From: Diploptera punctata
Taxonomy: Eukaryota > Arthropoda > Insecta > Blattodea > Blaberidae
Assembly: GCA_030220185.1 (NCBI GenBank)
Contig: JASPKZ010004951.1
Span: 799,501-863,500, forward strand
Length of the DNA: 64,000 bases
Direction of reading: 5' to 3'
Shown here: positions 44,210 to 55,630 of the stretch, in pieces
Numbering within the stretch: position 1 is the first letter of the stretch
Layout: each line of letters begins with the position of its first letter
The notes under the pieces: model-generated
Database searches by the model: none
Seen by the model: the letters and a program-made list of their open reading frames with translations, nothing else
Told to the model about the DNA's origin: nothing
Program-made: the position numbers and the translations under genes

Positions 44210-45389
44210 ATTGTTTATTTTTTATTATTTCACTCACCTCATACTTCATAATTCATAGCAATTTTGGAGAAGATATGTAGATGATATCATAGCAATAGTA
44301 AAAGAGAAACAATTAGAAGATGCCATTAAACTGTTAAATATTCAAAATAAAACAATCAAATTTACAATGGAAATAGAAAATAATCATGAAATACCATTTT
44401 TAGACCTTAAATTGATTAGGAATGAAGAAAAAAAGAAAATAGAATTTGGAATCTACAGAAAAGAAACTCACATCGACAATTATATAAAAGCTACTGGATT
44501 TAACTATTTTTCGCACAAACAGGCAGTATTTAATAGTTTAACACACAGACTTGTGAATGTCCCCATGAGCAAAGAAAATTACAATAAAGAGAAAGAACAC
44601 ATCATAAAAATTGCGAAGGATAATGGTTTTCAAAAGAAGATGATACACAAGAAAATAAATAAATTCAAAGAACAAAAGTCATCAATGAAAGTACTCTTCA
44701 GACAGATAAAAATATAGGCAAAAAATTCAAGAAGTTCACATACCATCCTTTGGTATTTGACAAGTTTCAAAAAATTTTCAACAAATTCAACATTAAATTA
44801 GCACCGAAAAATGATTACAGCTTAGGTAATTTAATAAAAACCAACAAAAATGAAAAGATTGAAGACTGCAAAAAATCGGGAATTTATCAAATTAATTGTA
44901 AAGATTGTGAAAAGATATACATAGGAAAAACAAAAAGGAATCTAAATACAAGATTAAAAGAACACCTCAGAAATGTTAAAAATGGAGAAACCGAAAAATC
45001 TGCAATAGCTGCACATGCCTGGTCAGAAAAACATAGAATAGAAACCAAAACAAAATTACTTAAACAATTGGAAAAACCGAAGGAACTCACAATTTGGGAA
45101 AAAATTTACATATGCAAGAATGAAAATACAACTATGAATTTTGAAATACCCAGTTATAAAGAAAGAGGACTGATTTGGAAATTCTTCGGTCGGCCACCAG
45201 ATGGCGCGGAGGTCAGTCTGCAGGATAGAAGGCCATTGGACGTCAGTTGTGAACGTGACGCAGCATTGAGAATGTCACAAAAGATGTGAAGAAACCCAGG
45301 GTCTGCTATGAATTATGAGGTGAGTGAAATAATAAAAAATAAACAATATTAAAAAACCTCATAGTGTTATTCCTATCTACATAACTTAA
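44210..45389 (+). mobile_element. PLE with inverted 5' tail stub, one clean insertion
   Basis: Perfect duplication TGAAACCTATT (44199-44209 and 45390-45400). It begins with a 53-bp inverted tail (44210-44262, complement of the tail around 45305-45345), then reverse-transcriptase motif C onward, endonuclease and tail. It is the parent type of the palindromes at 4294-4580 and the PLE at 49922-50821. Confidence 0.92.
44263..45288 (+). pseudogene. PLE reverse-transcriptase C-end and GIY-YIG endonuclease
   Basis: RRYVDDIIAIVKEKQ (motif C) at the very start, IPFLDLKLIRNEEKKKIEF, HRLVNVPMSKENY and KKMIHKKINKFKEQ; frameshift near 44700. Then KFTYHPLVFDKFQ and SGIYQINCKDCEKIYIGKTKRN with CX2C between GIY and YIG, RLKEHLRNVKNGE, LTIWEKIYICKNENTTMNFEI and a stop at 45286-45288. 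The endonuclease is continuous over 179 codons and looks intact. Confidence 0.87.
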
Positions 45390-45514
45390 TGAAACCTATT
45401 GCCTATATTTGTTGAAAAGCACAAAGGGAACGGCAAGACTTAAGGGGAGCAATGCGTGAAAACTGAAAATTTTTGGTTAAAAATCACAATTTTTGTTTAT
45501 TGCAGAAAAAAATT

Positions 45515-46240
45515 ATGTGTAGTGTGCAGCCCACTACACCATTCAACACTTGGCACAAACATTAACAATTCTTTCCACATATACAACTCTATAATTATTA
45601 ATTAAATAAAAATAAAACGTAGTTTTATTTGATTTTCATATTTATTATATAATTCAGTGACAGCTGTTTCAGTACACTGTACCTTCTTCAGACATGTTAA
45701 CAAATTATGAATTGTGTTCCAACTACGTTTTATTTTTATTTAATTAATAAATATGGATTTTCATCAAGTAAACACCAACTCAATTGATTAGATAACTCTA
45801 TAATTCTCGTTTCGTCCGCTGCCAGGTACACTAGTCTGGAGAACTAGAGGTCCACGATTCGATTCCTGGATCAGACATTAATTTTTCTTTTCACAATATC
45901 ATTATAATATTATAATATGATCCATTATTGGAACTGTGTTAAAATAACAGTATTAGAAAATGTTAAATAACATTGTTTACTGCTTATAAAAGTGGTGGTG
46001 TAAAATTCTCAAATATAGATACTTCTAAACAAAGCTGGCCATTGGTGATGGTAGTGTCACCTACCTGGCAGTGGACGAAACGAGAATTATAGAGTTGTAT
46101 ATGTGGAAAGAATTGTTAATGTTTGTGCCAAGTCTCGAATGGTGTAGTGGGCTGCACACTAGTCTGGAGAACTAGAGGTCCACGGTTCGATTCTTGGTTC
46201 AGATATTAATTTTTCTTTTCACAATATCATTATAATATTA
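45515..46240. mobile_element. tRNA-derived SINE, family C, as an inverted pair
   Basis: GTGTGCAGCCCACTACACCA (45517-45536) is the inverted complement of sequence at about 46145-46165, and further arm sequence matches out to TACCTGGCAG (46063-46072). tRNA-like B boxes (GGTTCGATTC type) occur at about 45850 and 46188, each followed by attaatttttcttttcacaatatcattataatatta. An unrelated tail (45597-45794) sits inside the left arm. Confidence 0.72.
45597..45794. mobile_element. 198-bp tail insertion
   Basis: Perfect duplication ACTCTATAATT (45586-45596 and 45795-45805). The ends TTAATTAAATAAAAATAAAACG and their complement face each other; between them is CTGTTTCAGTACACTG and a diverged middle. 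It ends with cattttcatcaagtaaacac-like sequence, as at 18149-18238. Confidence 0.82.
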
Positions 46241-47330
46241 TGGATATACATACCAAAAATGAAGTGTCTATCTATAAAATAGTGAAAATAGGAATTTCAT
46301 CTACTGCCCCTTAATGTTCTTATCTGATGGATGAAACTATCAACAGTACCACATGTCTTCTCAACATATATACTGTATACTGTGGAGGAGTTTTGAAATT
46401 TAATCTAGGCAACTGGTGCATAATACAGCATGAATGGATTAATGAGATTTCCCCTGTCCCTATTTTCCTAGCACTCAGATTGAAAATTCTACAATTAAAA
46501 TTTCTCTGCCAGGTTTCAAATCCCATTAGTCAGGAAGCAGCTTGCTACCACCTGACGTAATGCAGTGGTCCACATAATTCTAAAATTGTTGTTTTTAATG
46601 GCAAACTGTTGGATTTAACTGATTATTTTCCTGGCTTCCCAATATAATTGAAAAGTATTCTTTGAATCGTTGATACAATATAATTACACAATACAATTGC
46701 AAAATACCAGTTATAATTTAGAAATAGATATGACAGTGTAATGTTTCAAGAAAAAATACATGCCTGGTGATAAAAAATGTATATATACTTTTTTTTTAAA
46801 ATAATGGGAACTAAACAACAATAAAGTGAAACTGGATGGCTTTTATATAAAATGAAACCAACCCCCATTTATTCAAAACTTAGAAAAAGATCCATTTAAA
46901 AAAATGTAAAACTTAATTTTTTTGGGAAAATGTATTAGGATAACTTAGGTACACATTAAACTGATTTACTATTACACATTTCATTAAATTTTACTCTCTC
47001 TTCATATCCTCATAATTGAAAATGGCTATTGGTTCTCTTTAAATAAATTCATGCTGATTTATTTAAAAGGAACCAAATGAAGTTGATCCCAGATCATTGG
47101 GTATTAACATATAAATTATTATTTCAGTATGAAATATGTAGGTACAGAATTTATTGAATAGTTGTACATGAGGAACTAATACAACTTTTCAAACAATACA
47201 TACAATAACATGATTAGCATCCATTCATTCATCATCTTCTTCTATTGTGAAGCCTATAAACATTCCAAAACCATCTATGTCATCTTTAACCACAGTACAG
47301 GAATTTATATTAAATTAATGTTGGGAAGTA
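46241..47330. other. Intron, no recognisable feature
   Basis: About 1.1 kb. Near 46505-46560 is a decayed tRNA-like B box (CCAGGTTTCAAATCCC). Nothing else is recognised. Confidence 0.4.
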
Positions 47331-47419
47331 AACATTATGAGGTATAAATCATATTTATCCATCATTGAGATGTATGAAATTAATAATAAAAACATCGATT
47401 ATGAGGTATAATCATTGAA

Positions 47420-47672
47420 TCATGTTTTTGGAGTCTAGAAATATCTTACCTCAATTTAATGTTGATTTGTTCTCATACATGTTTTGATATATTCTTCTAC
47501 ATCATCGTCAGCTTTACTAGACTAGTAGACTAGTAAAACTGACAATGATATAGAAGAATATATCGAAACATGTTCGAGAACAAATCAACATTAAATTGAG
47601 GTAAGATATTTCTAGACTAAAAAAAAAAACTTGATAAAAAGAACCTCAAAATATTACTTCCTAAAATAAACA
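47420..47672. mobile_element. 253-bp PLE-tail palindrome
   Basis: Perfect duplication ATAATCATTGAA (47408-47419 and 47673-47684). Arms share GAGTCTAGAAATATCTTACC and its complement. The left (minus) core is CUGACGA-U-GAUGUA(GAAGAA)UAUAUC-AAAAC. The right (plus, near 47543) is CUGACAA-U-GAUAUA(GAAGAA)UAUAUC-GAAACAUGUU. Each arm has lost one different core base. Confidence 0.88.
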
Positions 47673-47684
47673 ATAATCATTGAA

Positions 47685-47965
47685 ATTCATCGGAACATTT
47701 TTTTAAACAACTCACCTCATAGAATTCATGTTTTCCATGGTTTCAAACACAATCGTGTTCAACCTCAGCCATAACTCAGACTGATGAAATTCTTCGGCTG
47801 AAGATGGTGACAATAGAACAGTTGACAGCCGAAGAATTTCATCAGTCGGAGTTATGGCTGAGAACAAACACAATTGTGTTTCAAACTGCGGTTATTGTGG
47901 AAAACATGAATTCTATGAGGTGAGTTGTTTAAAAAAATGTTCTCCGATGAATTTCAACTGAAACT
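47685..47965. mobile_element. PLE-tail palindrome with decayed hammerhead
   Basis: Arms AACAACTCACCTCATAGAATTC and its complement; the centre contains GGCTGAAGATGGTGACAATAG. The right-arm core CUGAGAAC, AAACAC(AAUU)GUGUUU, CAAAC has lost CUGANGA and GAAA consensus bases. The arm at 47685 abuts the insertion at 47420-47672, which entered the tail of this older unit. Confidence 0.75.
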
Positions 47966-48394
47966 TAGTTTCTTATAGAATGGATAGGCATCTTTTGGTA
48001 TAAGGTGACGGACAGATTCGAGATCCTTAAGCTTTTCCTTGCTTATTGGCTTTCCTTAAGGCCATAGAGAAATCAACTTACTTGAATGAAATTTTCTTGC
48101 GAATGGCTTGTTTACATCTGAAGAACAAATAGTTTGGTTCTCTCAAGTTTGATAGCATGAATTGTGGGACAGTTGACTTTGTTTCCATCAGATTCCATCT
48201 TCCTATTTGTGACATTTTTTTTTCAATTTCCTTAATCCCTTTGAAGTCATCATTCTGCATTTGTGTCATGACAAATTTTCTCCTTTTTCTACTTCCTTCA
48301 ATCACATTTATTCCTTCAAAGTGTATAGTCGTCATTAGTTTTTGAGAGCAGATTCTATATCTCCGAAATCAGAATTGTTTGGAAGATAACTGTG

Positions 48395-48700
48395 TAGAAT
48401 GCAAAGTGCAGAAATGAACTTCCTTAGAAGAACAAAAGGCTGCACAAGATTGGATTGGATAAAGAATGAAGATATAAGAACAGAGTCAAATATATATCCA
48501 TTGAATGAGAAAATCAGAGAATATAGTGAAGAGAAATGGTTTACACATGTGGAAAGAATGAATGTAACAAGATTACCAAGAGCAGCATTCAACTACAAGC
48601 CAAGACATTCAAGGAATGCAGGAAGGCCAGTGAAAAGATGAACAGAACAACTGTGAGGCAGAACAGGCAATTTTTGCCTAACCCGTGAAGTGAAGAAGAA
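48395..48700 (+). pseudogene. Non-LTR retrotransposon C-terminal fragment
   Basis: Reads MQSAEMNFLRRTKGCTRLD, IKNEDIRTESNIYPLNEKI, KWFTHVERMN, LPRAAFNYKPRHSRNAGRP. The pattern EMxFLRR, RxEDIR, WxxHVxRM, GRP is the usual C-terminus of insect endonuclease-reverse transcriptases. A relative on the other strand is at 57840-58120. Confidence 0.82.
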
Positions 48701-49908
48701 GAAGATAACCATGTCCTAAAATAAAGTATTTTAATGTCACAGAATTCAGCATATTATGTAGATCGTCAAACAATGATTTCATCATAAGTACATTTTTTAT
48801 GTTTCTGTTCTGCCCTCCAAATGAGACAGACCATAAAATTAGATCTGTCACATTCCTTCCAACATGAGAAAGTACGTGCGTTCACAAGCAGGAACCCGCT
48901 TCCTGAGCACCTCATCCTGCAGTGACTTCTACAATAATTTTTTTTTTTTTTTTTTTTCCAAAGTTGATCCCGTGTATTATACTGTATATCCACATTTGCT
49001 TAAAAAAAACATTTGTTGGGATTCTTGGTAGGGACAATTGTTTTATGTACCAGATCCAACCGCCAAAAATCACTTGGTTCTGTATAAATAAAAACATATG
49101 ATGAACATTTTACTTGGTAGTTGGTTCAAGCATTCACAGATGTCAGTACAGTCTAGATATCACTTGGTTTTATGTAAATATAATATTCTATATGTTATAA
49201 GAGTTCACATATGAGTATATCTCAAAAATGTTAAAAATGACACTTGGTTCCTTTTATATAAACGCCATCCAATTATGAATTGAAAGTTTTACACCGAACT
49301 TCATAAAAGTAAAATTCTTATGCCTATGGTACCCAAAACATGTTCACGTGGGGGATCTTATTTTTTGTTTCTGATTCATATTTTCACTTTATTCAGTATA
49401 TATAGTATCTCTGTATATAATATTTTTTGTTTTCATTTGCATTAACTAATGTGATTGCATTATAATAATTATTTAGTGAAACAAAAGTATATTAAGTTAT
49501 GTAGATATCTTTAATTTATTTTGTTAAATGAATCATTAAATATGCTTTTGTACAACTAAATAAAATATCATAATACAAGTTACTGTAATTCAGAAATAAA
49601 AATTTATAGTTACTTGTCTGTGTTCCTAAAACCAGATTTTAAATTAAGCCATTAGCAAGAAAAGGGCAATGAGCCATAAATATATGACACAGTACCCATG
49701 GCTTTAGTTCTAATCTGAAGGAACTCATTGTCAGGATTTTAAAGCTCTGAAAAATCCTTTGACTCTAAGCACAAACCTTGAAACTGGAGATAAGTATAGT
49801 AACCACTAGTCCATCAGGACCAAAGTTGGTCTCCACAGCATGTTCAGGTGAGAGGATATTATTTTACGAGGTAAGGTGTAAAGTACACTTCAATGCTAGC
49901 ATATGAAT
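48701..49908. other. Intron, no recognisable gene
   Basis: A T17 run at 48941-48957. The phrase CACTTGGTTYTRTRTAAATA recurs at about 49070, 49160 and 49240. Otherwise featureless. Confidence 0.45.
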
Positions 49909-49921
49909 ATATATAGTACTA

Positions 49922-50821
49922 TTGTTTATTTTCTATTATTTCACTCACCTCATACTTCATAACCTATTAATAGCAGACCCTAGGTTTCTTCACATACTTC
50001 TTGTAACATTCTCAATGATGTGTCACGTTCCAAAACTGACGGCCAACGCCTCTTGCTATCCTGCAGACTGACCTCTGTGCCATCTGGTTGGGCCCCTCCC
50101 CCGACCGTCCAAATCAGTCCTCTCTCATTATAAACGGGTATTGCAAAATTCATAGTTGTATTTTCATTCTTGCATATGTAAATGTTTTTCCCAAAGTGTG
50201 AGTTCCTTCGGTTTTTCACAAGGGTTTAAGTAATTTTGTTTTGGTTTCGATTCTATGTTTTTCTGGACAAGGCATGTGCCAGCTATTGCCGATTTTTCAG
50301 TTTCCCCATTTTTAACATTTCTGAGGTGTGTTCTTTAATCTTGTATTTAGATTCCTTTTGTTTTTTCTATGTAACTCTTTTCACAATCTTTCACAACTGA
50401 ATTGATAAATTCCCGATTTTTTTGCAGTCTTCAATCTTTTCATTTTTTGTTGGTTTTTTTATTAATTAACCTAAGCTGTGTAATCATTTTTCGGTCGCCA
50501 CTGTGTGCTACACAAATTTAATGTTGAATTTGTTGAAAATTTTTGAACACTTGTCAAATACTATTAAAGGATGGTATGTGAACTTCTTGAATTTTTTGCC
50601 TATATTTTTATCTATCTGAAGAGTACTTTCATTAATGATTTTTTGTTTTTGAATTTATTTATTTTCTTGTGTATCATCTTCTCTTGAAAACCATTATCCT
50701 TCGCAATTTTTATGATGTGTCCTTTCTCTGCTATGAATTATGAAGTATGAGGTGAGTGAAATAATAAAAAATAAACAATATTAAAAAACCTCATAGTGTT
50801 ATTTCCTATCTACATAACTTA
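49922..50821 (-). mobile_element. PLE beside an Nf1 splice donor
   Basis: Perfect duplication ATATATAGTACTA (49909-49921 and 50822-50834). The minus-strand body contains tail, endonuclease and linker. At about 50730 it joins an inverted (plus) copy of its own tail, GCTATGAATTATGAAGTATG. Same family as 44210-45389 but more decayed. The duplication ends 15 bp from the Nf1 exon at 50849. Confidence 0.9.
49980..50725 (-). pseudogene. PLE endonuclease remnant
   Basis: Minus strand: KNENTTMNFAIPVYNERGLI, then SGIYQFSCE-like, then HKKINKFKNKK-like sequence. Numerous frameshifts; YIG has become YIE-like. Clearly non-functional. Confidence 0.75.
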
Positions 50822-50848
50822 ATATATAGTACTAATTTATATACTTAC

Positions 50849-51088
50849 TGTGAATCCACAGGTTTATGTTCAGGAGGTCCAAGATATGCCAATAATGTTG
50901 CCATTTTATCAAAAGGCCTTCTTCCAACAGCTTTGTGATCACGACTGCTGGATAAATAATCACCAATTCTTTCTTGATGATTCCAAAGCAATCGATGCAA
51001 TGCTAAGATATTTGCATCACTAATAAATGACATGGAATGTGAAGCTTGATCAACAGTTTCACAATCTGATGCTATTTGTATGAAGAAT
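50849..51088 (-). CDS. Nf1: Neurofibromin exon, end of RasGAP domain
   Basis: Encodes FFIQIASDCETVDQASHS, MSFISDANILALHRLLWNHQ, ERIGDYLSSSRDHKAVGRRP and FDKMATLLAYLGPPEHKPVDS. Acceptor attacag before 51088, donor gtaagt after 50849. 240 nt with split codons at both ends. The SFISDxNxLALHRLLW and GRRPFDKMATLLAYLGPPEHKP blocks are almost invariant in neurofibromins. Confidence 0.98.
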
Positions 51089-52430
51089 CTGTAATATTAA
51101 TATAACATTTTCAGTACATAATTATTCGGATTATTTGAATAGATTATTTATCGATACATTTTATATGACAAAATGATGAATAAAATCAATCATGCAACTA
51201 CAAAATTCTCTATTGTCATCAGTGCCTACTATCCATCATTCTTACTCAACATTTTAACATCTTCAGGAGGTAATTTGGGTTATAAATCTTCATTTAGGAT
51301 TTCTGGGGTTATTTGTTTAATCATTTGTTATTAAACAAATTAGTATCTTGATGATGTCGAACCCTAAGTCAATCAGAGAGCTGATTTTAAATCTTAGTGC
51401 AGCTGAGCAAAATATTATTTTATTTTAGAATAAGTTGAACCGAAAGTGTGATTTTCGGTTCACTACTGTAGTGTCGTAATCCTCCCTGGACAGTAAGATT
51501 CGTGAACTATGCCAATATCCTTTCTCTATGCATCTACCCCCACTCCCCCTTTTCGCCTCTCCTGTTGCGCTGTTTGTGCTGCGCATCTCCCCTTCTACCT
51601 CGGAACGCTCAAATACGCAATGCACATCGAGAACGTTATCATTCATTCATGCATTCTTTGGATCGGAACTTTTAGTTGACAAGGTTGTCTGGAGCCGCGA
51701 GCGGCGGAATTTAAGTTGGTCCTGAAGACCGGGGAAAGCCACCCTGGCTTGGACCATAGTATGAATGTGGTGTGAGGTATGATATGGTTTTTTGTCATGT
51801 TAAAGCATTATTATTTATTTACTTTTATTGAATGATCAAATGTTTATCTTTGTTATATTTTCTAGGCACTTCAGACTTCTTGTTTATATTAAACATCATT
51901 TTTATACATATCCAATTTAATGTTCAAGTGATTTATGTGCATGTTGCTGTTTCATATTCCTGTACTGAAGAAACTCACTTATTTAGGAGATCATTCTAGC
52001 TTCCTTTATTCTTCCGTCTAGCTTTCATGATTAATAATTATAATGAAAACATTCATTTTAAGTTACTCTGGTGTTTTGAGACCTATTATTGATTCATGCT
52101 TAAGTGCTTAGGAAAGAAAGATGAATCAATCTTTGCCTCCTATGGGCCCGGGGCAAAGCTTTGTGATTAATAACCTTGGATGTAATGAACTCTACGCTAG
52201 TAGATGCAACGGAAACAAAAAGACGATCTACTCAGCACCAAACGGTAGCAGGCAGCGTGGTTACAACCCGCACAAAGTCACACGTGCCCTCTGGATGATA
52301 TTAAATGAGTACCAAGAAATGGCAAATGGTTACTTAATTCTTAAATGTTAAATTGTACTTTGCCTGCATCTATTATGTACTACTTGTTTATTGTGATTTT
52401 TAATTTATTTTTATTTAATGAGCTGCCAAT
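51089..52430. other. Intron, no recognisable feature
   Basis: About 1.3 kb. The open frame at 52121-52351 has no family I recognise. CTGAAGACCGGGGAAAGCC near 51722 starts like a hammerhead tail and GTGTGAGGTATG follows at 51770, but no full core forms. Confidence 0.4.
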
Positions 52431-52620
52431 TTTTTTTTTTGTTCAATGTCACCCGTTTGTCATTCGACATTTCAGGTAATCTCTCCTGGCATTGGCATAT
52501 TGTAACCCACTTCTGAGGTTCTGCGCCTGGAAGGTGGGGTTATGTTGCCCCAATGATATGATGGGTGATGACGATGGGTAATGATGCACCAGAAGAGGCC
52601 TTAAATCTGAACTTAATCTA
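52430..52620 (-). mobile_element. SINE family A, truncated copy
   Basis: Matches the body and A-tail of 23050-23370: T-run, TTCAATGTCACC, ATATGATGGGTGATG, TAAATCTGAACTTAATCTAA. The tRNA head is missing. Confidence 0.7.
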
Positions 52621-52639
52621 ATGAGGTGAATATGATATT

Positions 52640-52835
52640 GATAATAATGATGGCCAGATGATGTTCGGGGACCGTTTGGGCCTTAAAGTATCCTGACATT
52701 TGTCTTACAGGTGAGGAAAAACTCCAAAAAAGCCTCACCCAGGAAATTTGTCCTGTGCAGGGATCGAACCCGGGCCCACTGCGTGACAAGGCAGCACGCA
52801 CCTCAAGACCACAGAGGTGGACAGCTGTCAAATGT
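52640..52835 (-). mobile_element. tRNA-derived SINE, family B
   Basis: The plus strand shows GATGGCCAGATGATGTTCGG, CTTACAGGTGAGGAAAAACT, GCCTCACCCAGGAAATTTG and GCAGGGATCGAACCCGGGCC. On the minus strand the head reads CTCTGTGGTCTTGAGGTG, then GGGTTCGATCCCTGC. Clear A and B boxes; less decayed than 36886-37062. Confidence 0.78.
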
Positions 52836-53331
52836 AGTGGACTGAATTCCAAATAAAGAATATTTTCAAACATATGTACATGTATTTTTAACCAATAGAA
52901 ATTAATTTGTTTTGTCAAGTATGACACAGAAAACAAGAAGAGGCAAAATTAAAAATTAAGATGAATAAATTAAATTTAGATAAATTAGAAGTCCATTTGG
53001 AAGCTAAAGGAATAAATAGGTATAGGATGTTAACAGAATGTAGATAAAACACTAAATGAGACTGGCAGTAGAAAAGAAGAAATCAGTAAGGAAACAAAAT
53101 GTAGACAAAAGTAGATGGAAAGAACAGGTTAAAGAATAGAGAAAAAGTAGTTTTAAATGGATTACAACTGAAGAATATGTATGGAAGCAAGGCATGAATC
53201 CTACAAAAAAATGAAGTAGAATTAAAATTAGTGAGATGAGATTCATGTGTCAAACAGTAGGTTGTACCAGGTGGGAACAGAAGAAATAATGAATTAAAAT
53301 TTAAACTTAGAAAAGCTCCTACCGAGACACA
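52836..53331. other. Intron, no recognisable feature
   Basis: Purine-rich on the plus strand. It may include the 5' part of the transposon whose gene starts near 53332, but I cannot find its end. Confidence 0.35.
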
Positions 53332-54035
53332 TTGCAGAAAGGTGCACCAACAATAGAAAGCTCTATGAACGCCAACTTTCGGAAGTTTATAGTGACTTTA
53401 GATGAGGCATATGTATACCTTAATGATACAAATAAGCCACGAGCAATTTTTTACTGTCCAAGAGATGAAAAAAAAATTGAAAAGTGGTATACCGACTGCA
53501 GGGAAAGTTTTTCACGTGACTTCATGGTAATTGCAGAATTTTGCTACAATGGCAAGTTAATCATCCGCAGAGTAGAAAGAAAAGTTAAAGTTAACTCTGC
53601 CTACTACCAAAGGAATATCCTGTCACCAATTTATACCTCTGAGATACTTTCCTCTATGGTAGAGAAGTGAACAACATCTGGGTTCATCAGGATAAAGCTT
53701 CAAGCCCCCCGTCTGCTGCTACACGCCGGTTCATGGAGACAATGGAGCAGACAACTGGAATACATGCAGTGCCCTTCAGTGAAATACCAGTCAAGACCCT
53801 CAATGCTGCGCCCATGGATGTTTTTGTATTTGGTCTCCTAAAAAGAGTGCTTGGAAGTGGGAGACCACGCTCTATTGAAGGTCTAAGGAAAGCCTGCAAG
53901 GAAGAGTGGTCCAAAATCGACATCGCTGTTCTTCGTAAAGCACTTCTCCAGTGGAAACTCCGTTGCAGAAAGACAGCTAGGGTCCAAGGCCATCCAATTG
54001 AACACAACCGCTGGTGGAGACAGGGGTTTTCATAA
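53332..54035 (+). pseudogene. Divergent Tc1/mariner-type transposase remnant
   Basis: Two frames overlap near 53667. The first has FIVTLDEAYVYLNDTNKP and EFCYNGKLIIRRVER; the second has IWVHQDKASSPPSAATRRF and LNAAPMDVFVFGLLKRVLG, then RSIEGLRKACKEEW. TLDEA, HQDKASS and APMDVF would supply the three acidic residues, with 41 residues between the last two. The N-terminus is missing and I find no terminal repeats. Family assignment rests on this pattern only. Confidence 0.6.
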
Positions 54036-54190
54036 ACAGGTTAGTGATGCAAACTTGTCCCCAGGAATCGTGAACAATCCTCCGTATATATCCATCAGTG
54101 TCAACAGAACTGATGGCATATATGGACCATATGTTCAGTGATCCAGGATTCCTAAGGCAATTTTAAGTACCAACCAAATGGTAAAAGATT

Positions 54191-54404
54191 CGTAAATTAA
54201 CCTCATATTTTATGTTTCTTTAAACACGGGAACTAGTTTTCAAGAGAAGGACCGACATAATGTCGGTTGAAAATGAGAGATCCTTCTCTTGAAAACTAGT
54301 TCCCGTGTTTAAAGAAACATAAAATATGAGGTAAGATGTGAAAAAATGATTAATTGATTCACGAATTAAAAATCTCATAATGTTATTTCCCATATTTAAC
54401 TATG
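54191..54404. mobile_element. 214-bp PLE-tail palindrome
   Basis: Perfect duplication AATGGTAAAAGATT (54177-54190 and 54405-54418). Arms TTTAAACACGGGAACTAGTT and its complement. The core in the right arm is UUGAAAA-U, GAGAGA(UCCU)UCUCUU, GAAA, ACUAGU, UC, so the second and third CUGANGA bases are altered while GAAA is kept. Stem III ACUAGU is self-complementary. Tail AATATGAGGTAAG. Confidence 0.88.
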
Positions 54405-54418
54405 AATGGTAAAAGATT

Positions 54419-55290
54419 GTTGGAAGTGGCCTACGAAGAGATGGTTGGAAAATTTTTTGCAGACTGAAAGGAAGATGATGAAGATGGAAGAATATAGATG
54501 GAGGCTGCTATCTATATATGGCTTTCTAATGGAGTATACAGGGACAGATTATAATCTTTAAATATCTAATGATAAGATATACCACTATGGTACTTATAAT
54601 TACATTCCTTCTTCCTATTCATATAATTTTACCACAAGTTTACTTTGAGCACTTTAAAACACAAAGTAATGAGAAATCATGGGCAGCTATCTCGCAGAAC
54701 AAAAACTTAAGGCTGCATGCAAATACACTAGTCTCTGGTGAGCTGAGTTTTCCGTGCACGTGCAAAGTTTGAATTAGCAAGTCGCTGACTGGTCATGCAT
54801 GAAAGTAGTTTTTTCGTAATATTGGCAAGAAATTACCCAGAATTCTCAGCGATAAAACCACTTCCGTTATTTTTGTCTGGACGCATTTATGCTTGCATCT
54901 CGCAAATAAAACCGTATACGACGATGTCTGTGTCGCGTGATATTACGCCGATTCTCCTGATCTTCCAGTTGAATTCTTTGGTAGACTCTATCAAATTCCT
55001 CTTCTCCGCGTATACCAAAAACATGATTGAAGTCTTCAAGGTCTGACATCTTGGATAAAGCAGCAAGGTTTCAAAGTACATCGGTTCCCATCAGGTTGCT
55101 CACGATTCATTCTCAGCAAAGTCACCTCGCCAGGTAGCTTAGGAATTTCGACAATTATTATCGCATGAACAGATTTTTGAGTATGCAAAAAGTCTTTGGA
55201 TGCAACTTTCTCAGCAGAGTACAAGCTGAGAACGACTTTTACGGTCTAATGTGTTCATAGATACGACCCTAAATACCTAAACAACCAAGG
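54419..55290. other. Intron, mostly unrecognised
   Basis: The minus strand at 54867-55060 reads MSDLEDFNHVFGIRGEEEF. This resembles the start of some insect transposase-associated proteins, but I cannot assign it. Confidence 0.35.
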
Positions 55291-55630
55291 CATGAAGCAG
55301 TAGCAACATTCAGATTGTTAACAGGCCATGACTATCTGGCAGTACAACCTATACAAAATTGGAATTTTCAACTCTCGAAATTGTATACTGTGTCAAAATG
55401 ATAACTCAACAATGGACAAAGACCACCTTACTAACTGTGAAGCTCTCAAGATGTCACCTACAAGAACTCTGGCTGGACTCTATTGGGAGAAGAAAGAAAG
55501 CAAATGGAATGGAACAATTCCAAGCTAATGGGCATTGGGCTACTACTACTACTTTCATAAATATTTCTCCTTCCAATTTCACCAAATGGGAATTGGTTGT
55601 GAAGAGAGATAAAAGTTATATCAAAATATA
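55290..55630 (+). pseudogene. Non-LTR retrotransposon RNase H tail fragment
   Basis: ATFRLLTGHDYL near 55300 and, after a frame change, LYKIGIFNSRNCILCQND and DKDHLTNCEAL. The pattern FRLLTGHD, LxKIGI, CxLC, HLxxC is the cysteine-containing end that follows the RNase H domain in jockey/R1-like elements. Only the last part remains. Confidence 0.75.

Noticed and set aside
45215..45305. Hammerhead in the 44.2-kb PLE tail
   Set aside because: GAAACCCAGGGUC looks like a stem III with GUC, but no CUGANGA with a matching stem II lies upstream. Possibly an alternative fold; not called.
52121..52351. Small gene (76 codons)
   Set aside because: No recognisable domain, no splice or repeat context supporting it; chance frame cannot be excluded.
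54867..55060. Harbinger-type transposase N-terminus
   Set aside because: DLEDFNHVFGIR is suggestive only; no nuclease domain, terminal repeats or duplication was found.
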